A stretch of 64,000 nt of DNA from Effrenium voratum. Its lineage: Eukaryota > Sar > Dinophyceae > Suessiales > Symbiodiniaceae. The notes beneath the pieces were generated by a model, which was given only the letters and a program-made list of their open reading frames with translations, was not told the DNA's origin and made no database searches. The position numbers and the translations under genes were made by a program. Location of the stretch: positions 1,623,424-1,687,423 of the forward strand of contig CAUJNA010003001.1 of the NCBI GenBank assembly GCA_963377175.1, read 5' to 3'. This document shows positions 11,300 through 64,000 of this stretch, piece by piece. How positions within the stretch are numbered: the first letter of the stretch is position 1; each line of letters opens with the position of its first letter.

Positions 11300-13990
11300 T
11301 AGGTTGTGCAGCGTGTTGTGAATTTGAACCATGCTCTGTTCATTGTGACTGGAAAACATGATGTTCCCAAGGGAAGGTACATTTTATTCCCCAACAGCTG
11401 AAAGCCTTGGGGTCTTAGCCCAGATAGGCTCCGGGGTGGTCCGGGGCGGCCCTGAGGTAAGGTTCCACTAGGGTTCCACCGAGGTTCCACGAGGTTCTAC
11501 GAGGGCTGCGGGGTGGTGCGAACACTAAAAAGAAAAAGAGCACCGCAGGCTGTTGGGGATATCACCTGAACTTATTGATTGGATGTGGAACACAAAAAGC
11601 ACAGCTTCACTACGTCTTCCTTCTGGAAACTTGAACAAGCGAATCGGGTTCTGGAAACGTGAGCATCCCGTGGTTGTTTCCTTTTGGGACTTCCGCAAAA
11701 AACAACAATCAGCAACAAAGCGGCCCAAACCCGCACAGTACGCCAATCATGGGTTGTTTCCCTTAGCATGCAACGAAACAGAACAACACAAAGACAACAA
11801 CAGCGCAATAAGTCATTTGAAGGAATTTCCACAAACAGCACACACACAGACAACGGACACACTACCGGGATTTGGGGCGTTCACCACTTGAGCAGCGCCC
11901 GAAACCGCCATAGGCAATGGTAGTAGGCGCTTCTACTGCGTGGCCTTGTGGTTATTATACTGCGGCCTTTATAAACCTTTAATGCCACCTTAAAAGAACC
12001 AAGTGCATGGGTTTCACTTTGGCTCCTGCCCCTTTCTTAAACTGGGGGTCTTTTTCTTGGAAAGGACGCCTTTCAGAAAAAGTCAAAAAGGGGTTCCGAA
12101 CGCGCCCTTATAAGGGTCCCTTCGACTCGATTCGCCAGGCGTGTCTCCAGCGGGCGTTCAGAGGCTGCCAGCTTCCCCCACGAGATCCTCGCAAGAGGCC
12201 GCCGTTCTCCGCTTCTCCCTTTCCGGAACCCCCTCTTCACAGATTGGCAGTCATATAACACGAGGGAACGCCACCACCAAATGAAATAGCGGGTTCCCCT
12301 GTTCCCTGAAACCAAGCCCCAAAAAATGGGATTACGGGACGGTATGTTGAGAAGCACCCAAAAGCCAAGGAGGATCCCTCAAAATGGGACACTGCAACGC
12401 ATCGAAGGGTTAATTAATCCGTCCCCGTATGCAAGACAGAAACATCGTGCAACAGCCTGCGTTCTTTTGTCCGGTTAGATACTCACTCCCCAACATCCTG
12501 GGGAAGATCACTGTAGCGCGCTAAGAATCTTGGGAGCTCAAAAGGTCCTTCAAAGAGGGCTTTTGAGGTCCACACCCTTTCAATCCAAACTCTTCAAATG
12601 GCAGTGTGCTGTCTGATGCCTAGGGCAAAGAAAACCTCTGGACTTTGAGCGCCAGCCGGCCGATGTCCAGCTTCCGCCTCTGTGCTGAGGTTGGTGTGGG
12701 TTTGCCTTAAACCAAAAAAGACAAACAGGCAAAATGGATTCATTTTGGCTTCCCTTCAAATCAGTCCCAAACATGGCACCAATCTTTGTGCAAAGCGGCC
12801 ACGGGGACCAGAATGTTTTGACCAGGTGACGTTTGAACCAGGGGCTGGCCCAGCCATGGAGGATCAACAGATCCCAACCACTCTTTTGATCCATTGTTCT
12901 CTTGAGGTTCCCTGAGTGTAGTTGATCGATGTTCGTACAAGAAACGCCCTGGAAAGACGGAAGGAAGTGCGGCCAGAGTTGTGCGTTCTGACTTGACTCC
13001 AATTCCCATGCCAGCAAGAAGTCAACTCGCCAAACGAGCAGCTGGCCATTTTGGCCCCAGGCAGTCTAGTGAAATCGTTTGCTGTGGATGGAGGAATCTT
13101 GCACCAGTTGGGATGGATGAAATATGAGCAGACCACCAACAAACTGGTACAGGAGTTTGTCCAGCCACGAATCCGTTGTAAATCCTGTCAAACCTCAACC
13201 ACCTTGGTAGAAACTAGCAAAGGTGAAGGCTTTGAAGAGCTTTGACGTGGCCGAGTTGAGCCGTCCGAGCTCCGCGACTCCACGCTTTGCTGTCCTGACA
13301 AGAACCGGTATGTACAGTTGCGGGGCCAGCCTTTGATTATCCCAAAAGATTGGAGGGTGCGAAAGCAATTTCCCCAACAAGAAGGGCTGGGGCGAAAGGT
13401 TGGGGGTTTGTTTCAGGAGTTGGTAAGCTGTTGTGGTTGTGTGAAGAGGCAACCCAAGACCAGCGAACGCAGGAGTTCGATATTTTATTTGAAGCCAAAC
13501 CCAGGTACCGTTGGACGGGCAGCTTCCGCAAAAGAAAGGCCCCTCAAGCGTAAGGTCTGTCGGACTCCAACTCGGTCAGCTTGGTACCCTTCAGAATTCT
13601 TGCCCTCTGCCAAAACGATGTTAGACAATGCGTAAGCGAAAGGTTTAGGATTGACGTTGCCCAAGCTTCAAAGGGAAACGCCCCGTCTTGTTTTTATTTT
13701 TTGGGTGTGTTTCAGCACCACGCTAGTCCGTACCTTCACGATTATCTTGGGGTGTTCCTTCTCGATAGATGGGCCAATGTCTGCCCAAAGGGCTGTCTTT
13801 CTGAAGAGAATGGGTGAAAGAGGATAGGGATTCAACCATTGGAATGTTTCGAAGCGGTGCTAGACATGGGGTGTCTCATTCTCATGGGCAATCAGCCCTC
13901 AGACCGAAGCGAAGGGGCCAAAATATGAACCCAATAGTTTCCGACCAACACACACACACATGGGCTTGGAATGAAGTCACCACACGCTCC
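11300..13990. other. Intron-like sequence without a supported gene
   Basis: Moderate-GC DNA without a recognisable protein. A GC-richer patch near 12,105-12,215 is open on both strands (plus FDSIRQACLQRAFRGC; minus RISWGKLAASERPLETRL), and I could not decide whether it codes. Nothing else stands out. Confidence 0.5.
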
Positions 13991-13994
13991 CTGA

Positions 13995-14091
13995 TGTCAT
14001 GGACTTTCGCGACTTTTTGGGAAGAGCCGTTCCGTGCGCCAGGGGAGCGGGCCCAGCGGAAGTTCCGCGAGGCCTTGCAGAAGGGCAAAGC
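13995..14091 (+). CDS. Probable exon, charged helical segment
   Basis: A GC-rich island whose plus frame reads FWEEPFRAPGERAQRKF then REALQKGK, a charged, helix-like sequence typical of real coding DNA. It ends near gggcaaa|gcacag, a possible GC donor. No family is recognised. Position and strand fit an exon upstream of the P-loop exon of the ROCO gene. Confidence 0.5.
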
Positions 14092-15268
14092 ACAGCCCAG
14101 GCGTTTCGGGGGGAGGGGGGTTCAAGACTGCGGGGGCGATCCGTGTTTTCTTCGCTTTGGTTAAGAATTTGTTTCTTCCTCGGTGTTAAAGGGAATCGGG
14201 TTCGCCGCTGGGTATTTGGTTTTAAGGGGGCTTAAGCAAATTGGGGCTTTCCGGTTTGGGCGACTTAGACCCCAGTGGGTGGAGTGGGTTGCCTTCCTTG
14301 TCTGGCTGTTTTTGTTTGGGAGGGGTTTTCCTTTCAAAAATCCTTTTTTGAGAAGGCGTGGTTCTTCCCATGGGCTTTGCGGCCATTGAATCTGGAACGT
14401 ACATATTCAGAGGATGGTTCCCCTTTTAGTACGGAAGTTACGTTCTCTTTGGAAGGTCCCGGCAACGCGCGCGCAATTGGTACTCACTCCATTGTCGAGG
14501 GTGGCTTTGTTGTTTCCCGCACCTATCACACAACCACGCCAAGAGTTTGAACCCGAGTTCCCGGATTTTATCTTGTATGTAAAAGGAAAAAAACACAGGC
14601 ATATCAGCATTGCTGTGAAACATGCTACATTTTTGCTTATTGTGGTTTAGTGGGGAAATCCAACTGCTAAACTTTGAATCTTTGCTCCCCTTCCACAGGC
14701 TTCTCAGACTCAGAGGGCTTCATACCATCTCCCACCAGCTCAGCCTCTGAAGTCCATGGCTTCTGGACCCGCAGAAGTGGCTCGAGCCCCCCGGGAACTG
14801 TTAACCTCAAGAAGGCGACGTACCTCAAGGTGTTGGCCTTTTCCAAACTGTAGCCTTTTTATACCACTCACTCCCTGGGTTCCTGGACTTGCTACTTTTT
14901 GGAAGACCATTGTATTGACAGCTTAGCTGTAAGGGATCGATATGAGGGATTCGTTGGTCGCGAGAGCGCCCTGGAGTAATACTCAACAGGGGGTGCTTCA
15001 TATCTATCTGCTGAACTCAAGCACAGGTTCCCTTTTTGGTTTGGCCGCCCTTGTCCTGTGGTGTTGTTAGACTTGGTCGTTGTTCAGACTATCGTTTCTG
15101 AGCGAATGTCAATCCCGAAAGTCTGAATGCACCATCCATACCACAAGGATCGCCCTACCAAGGTCGCTAATCTATGGAGCAACACACATCACAAGACGGG
15201 CATCGTTGAGTTTTTGAAGGGAACTTTATTTTGGCTACCCACAGGCTCCTGGGCTCCTGGGGCTTTCA

Positions 15269-15370
15269 ATGGAAGACCCGGCCCCTCCAGTAGACACGCC
15301 AGAGGTAGTTCGGGGTCTCAAAACCTGGTTGTTTGAAGGCCCTAAATCAATCGGGAGCCTCGGGGTAAAA
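15269..15370. repeat. Dispersed repeat family F, copy 1
   Basis: About 100 bases matching 21,247-21,345 at roughly four positions in five: ggaagacccggcccctcca, gtctcaaaacctgg, ggccctaaatcaatcgggag. Non-coding, origin unknown. Confidence 0.65.
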
Positions 15371-16879
15371 GTTGGAACTGCTAGCAAAGGTGCCCCCGCT
15401 TTTCCAGCGCCACAACGAACACCAAGTTGGCCGCGGGTTCTGGGTCACTACGCTCCTTCAGGATCAGTTTGGACGATCCCAACATACTCCGTGAAGACGA
15501 TACGATGTTCCTAGCCAGGCCGAAATTCAGCTTTTGAACTTAGGGGGAATATTATAATATCAACCAACCATGGAGAAAGCCGGAGGCGATTACCAATCTG
15601 AGGAACCCTAAAGTGATTCAATCCACCACCGAACCACCACCTTCAAAACCAAAGGAATATGGCTGGTTACTTACAATTGGCAACTAGGATCCACTAAGAA
15701 AGGGAAACCAACCATCTTAGGGGTGCGCCAGTTTAGTTTGGCTCAGTCAACTACTGACAGTGCCAACTATATATTCTCCCTCTGGATAAAATGGAAGCAA
15801 CGAAGACAGTCCGCTAGACTGACTCCAAACCCCAGATGGGAGAAAACAAGAAACATCTACTTTCTACCTCCCATGTCCACTGCCCCACCCTGCTTTTCGG
15901 ACCACCTGCTGTGTTTTCCCAAAAAACGACGGGGGGAGCAGAACGGAGGATCAACCTAGTGAGAAAAAGGTTCCATCCGCATGGAACTTGATCGGCTGAC
16001 AGGCAATTGTCCACGGATATGTTCTTTGGTGGGTTCCATGGACGGTCCGAATGGGCTGCTTGTCGTTCTTGACACCCTCCCATGGTCGACGGGAGGTTTG
16101 CGAGGATCCCGCCTTTGCATGCCACAGCTGGTTTGGCAGGACGCTGAAGGTGATGTTTGTGGGCTGTGGCCGAGCAGGCGCGGTGTGCCATTCGATCGGA
16201 TATGGCAAAGTGATGCTTGCTTCAGTTCAGGGCCATCAGAATGTGTTTGTTGGTTGGAACTATTGCACCAAAGTATGTCATGGTCTTGGGATAATGATGT
16301 TTGTAATATAGTTCGAACCCCCTCCAAGAACTATAACAACAGAGGCGATCCACTAGTTGGACAGAGCTTAAAGGCCTTGCTTTTACGAAGTGGTTGAGGG
16401 GAAACCAGATGGAGACCGAAAGGACTCTGCAATCAAAAAGAGACACCCCCACACAGTCTGAAAAAGAGAGAAGCAAGAGAAGGGATCGAAGAGTACCATT
16501 TGCAGCACTTTCCCTACGTACTCGAGATACCTATTTTGTCTCTGCAATTGAAACCGTGATTTCAAGGTCCAAGTGTTCCAAAATTCGGCTTTGGGCTTGG
16601 TTGAAGGGAATTTGTCAAGTACGTACACATAGTCCAAATCCGCAAACATGAATTATACTTGGACTCTCGAGGGCTCTTGTTTTGCTGGGCACCCTCTCTG
16701 GGTTGAGTAGAGCAACTTTCTCCCCGGCAGATTGCAGAGTTGGCTTCTGGTTGCTCAAAAAAAAGAAAGTAAAGGCCATCTTGGTGGGGTTCCCGATACA
16801 AGTGGTAGGCAAACCGCTTCTTCACTTGTAGCTTCTTCACTTGGAAGCCAACGATATGCTTTGGTGCATGTTGCTTGGA

Positions 16880-16976
16880 TGTTAGGACTTTAACTTTTTG
16901 CCAACTGATGGGTGTTCAATTAAACCGCCAAAAGTTAAACTTGTAGCAGGGGAGCAGAAAGCAACCGAGATATGCT
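16880..16976. repeat. Dispersed repeat family D, copy 1
   Basis: Reads gttaggactttaactttttg, then accgccaaaagttaaac and gcaggggagcagaaagcaacc. The two AACTTTT/AAAAGTT blocks form an imperfect inverted repeat. Other copies are at 48,129-48,226 and 50,150-50,240. Confidence 0.7.
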
Positions 16977-17595
16977 TTGCTTGGAGTCAAACAGCCCCAA
17001 TAGGTTGTGCGGGCCTTTGGGACCGGTTGCGCAGCAAAGGGGGACCAGGGGACCAGGGTACCAGGTCCCATGCATTCACGTGATTTTTTCGGCCAACTGC
17101 CGCCCCAAAACCCAAAACCATGGGAGTGTTTGTTTCAAGGTTGGACCCCCCCAAAATGGCAGTCTTCCCTGCGGTTTCACTTTAAAGCCAATCCCAATAA
17201 GGGATCCTCTAACAAAAGCTGAATAACCTCCAAAAGGATCAGTTATGGAAACCACGATAAATTGATCAACTATTGATTTGGGGGAAATCCAGTGACCCCT
17301 GCAAGAGGGACCCCCACCGAAACAAAGAAAAAATACCGTGGTTTTCCTTTTGGTTTTTCTTTGAACCCCTCCCCAAATGAAAGTGTCAAACCAACGCGTT
17401 GTCCTTTTGGTTTCCCTTTGAAACCAACCCCAAAAACCCTAGAAACAAGCAGGCACCCTAAAAAGTACCCAAAAAGGTACAACTCCAAACAAAAGGTACC
17501 CCCCCCCCCTCCCCCCAAAAAAGAAGAAACAACCAGTTGGGCACTCACAAGCACAGACTTTCGATTTTCCAACAGGACCCCCCCCTCCAAAAAAA

Positions 17596-63096
<45,501 letters not shown>

Positions 63097-63099
63097 GCG

Positions 63100-64000
63100 C
63101 CCCGGGCCCCACTCGACGCGTTTGTTTCTCGAGTTCTCGGGGCAAAAGCGACGCGAAGAGGCTGGAGTGTTGTGGCCTGAATAGATGATATAGTGCATGG
63201 TTTTTGCGGGCAGTCTCTGTTCCCAGTTTGAATCATTGATGGTGGCTTTTATGTTGGCGGGTGGATTTGCATGGGGAATTGATCACTTTACGTTGCGGCT
63301 TCTTCAAGGGAACCGCCTCCAAAGGGGTTGGCCTGTTCATGAATCCCCACCTAAATGTTGTCCACCAAAGGGTTCCCTATCACCTTAGAAGCTTAGCAGT
63401 CCTTTCAGGGGGAACTGCTGGGGTTTCACGATCCGACCAAAAGTCCGACCAACCGACCAAGGTTGAGCTGGACATTTTGACATCACACGTTGGTTTACTC
63501 ATGCGAGTATCGGTTCATAGTTTCCGTCATTTACGGTATTGAGGAAGATGGCATTGGGCACCCTATTCGGAATGGGAATGGAGTTGTTCACTCATTTCCA
63601 TGCCAGTCGGGAGCAATGAACACTGACTGTGTCTCATGCCGATGTTCTCGTCAATGAGCCAAACAAGTCATGGCCTTGTCATACCAGGCCCTTCAACAAG
63701 ACCAAATAAGAGCAAATAGTGCTTTGACAGTTGGGTTTGTTTTCTTGTTTTGATGTATTGTACCTCATGTTTGGGGTGAGGGGGTTCCTCACCTCCGAGT
63801 ATCTGGACGGTGGTTGGACCATTTCAGTGGTAATCTGAACGTCCAGACTTTTTCCAGTCAATCAAATTAGGAAGTTGGGGGAGGGGGGGAAGCTGAGAAC
63901 CGTCAATATTTACCATCGCCAGAATAACACTTGGACATGGCTATACTCGCCTAATTCTCATCATTGAGGGACACCATACATACTGTGGATGGACGAAATC
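63100..64000. other. Intron or downstream sequence to window end
   Basis: No certain exon. The family K repeat copy 2 lies at 63,335-63,390. Confidence 0.5.
63335..63390. repeat. Dispersed repeat family K, copy 2
   Basis: catgaatccccacctaaat and gttgtccaccaaagggttcc match 48,845-48,905. Confidence 0.6.

Larger units (their letters stand above)
14100..17590. other. Intron-like sequence with dispersed repeats
   Basis: No supported coding sequence. It contains repeat F (15,269-15,370), repeat D (16,880-16,976) and two adjacent blocks near 17,340-17,430 built on ccttttggtttccctttgaa, a short motif that recurs through the window. Confidence 0.55.

Overview
This window reads as nuclear DNA of a dinoflagellate, most likely of the Symbiodiniaceae/Suessiales group. 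Nothing looks prokaryotic: there are no operons or ribosome binding sites, and coding potential sits in 50-140 base GC-rich islands separated by kilobases of moderate-GC intron filled with short dispersed hairpin repeats. Several introns whose phases I could check start with GC rather than GT, and exons are often bounded AG|G, both known dinoflagellate habits. The internal evidence for the lineage is this intron style plus protein motifs I recognise as families expanded in dinoflagellates. No database search was possible, so all family calls rest on motif reading.

Gene 1 (plus strand, about 17.6 to 63.1 kb, continuing past the right edge) is a ROCO-type protein. Its small exons carry, in order, a P-loop (GAGKTS), a linker, a G3-like DFAGQE, a G4-like VGTHMDQL, a G5-like ASSAP segment, and then several pieces of the COR domain (LHDTG/SIIFFDEDKL, LDPYWLAEAL, ERGELHLDLLQQHLW, LINLMLRFDLL, VVPFLLPLK). 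GC-rich plus-strand islands at 0.5, 7.2, 9.9, 10.6 and 14.0 kb may be 5' exons of this gene or of a neighbour.

Gene 2 (minus strand, 25.75 to about 42.8 kb) lies inside the large intron between the G3 and G4 exons of gene 1. It has a lysine-rich, AT-hook-like N-terminal region in one 2.2 kb exon, a tandem array of about seven near-identical small exons, a middle region with three motifs in the order of a cytosine-C5 methyltransferase (SGKAQLS, PDCSSW, VEQP), and a C-terminal 465-residue open frame across five phase-compatible exons. That last part has the motif order of a CACTA/Plavaka-like (CMC/KDZ) DDE transposase: HGDE, KGDW, DLAHSFHMKG, RPKLHL, DEDF. I infer a large mobile-element-derived gene, possibly an intact element, combining a DDE transposase with a methyltransferase-like domain and sitting antisense in a host intron. 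It could instead be two or three adjacent genes.

The remaining sequence holds at least ten families of roughly 80-120 base dispersed repeats, several with terminal inverted repeats and some ending at plausible splice acceptors (introner-like), plus large microsatellites at 19.5-19.9 kb and 56.7-57.6 kb. I saw no rRNA, tRNA, CRISPR or spliced-leader copy.
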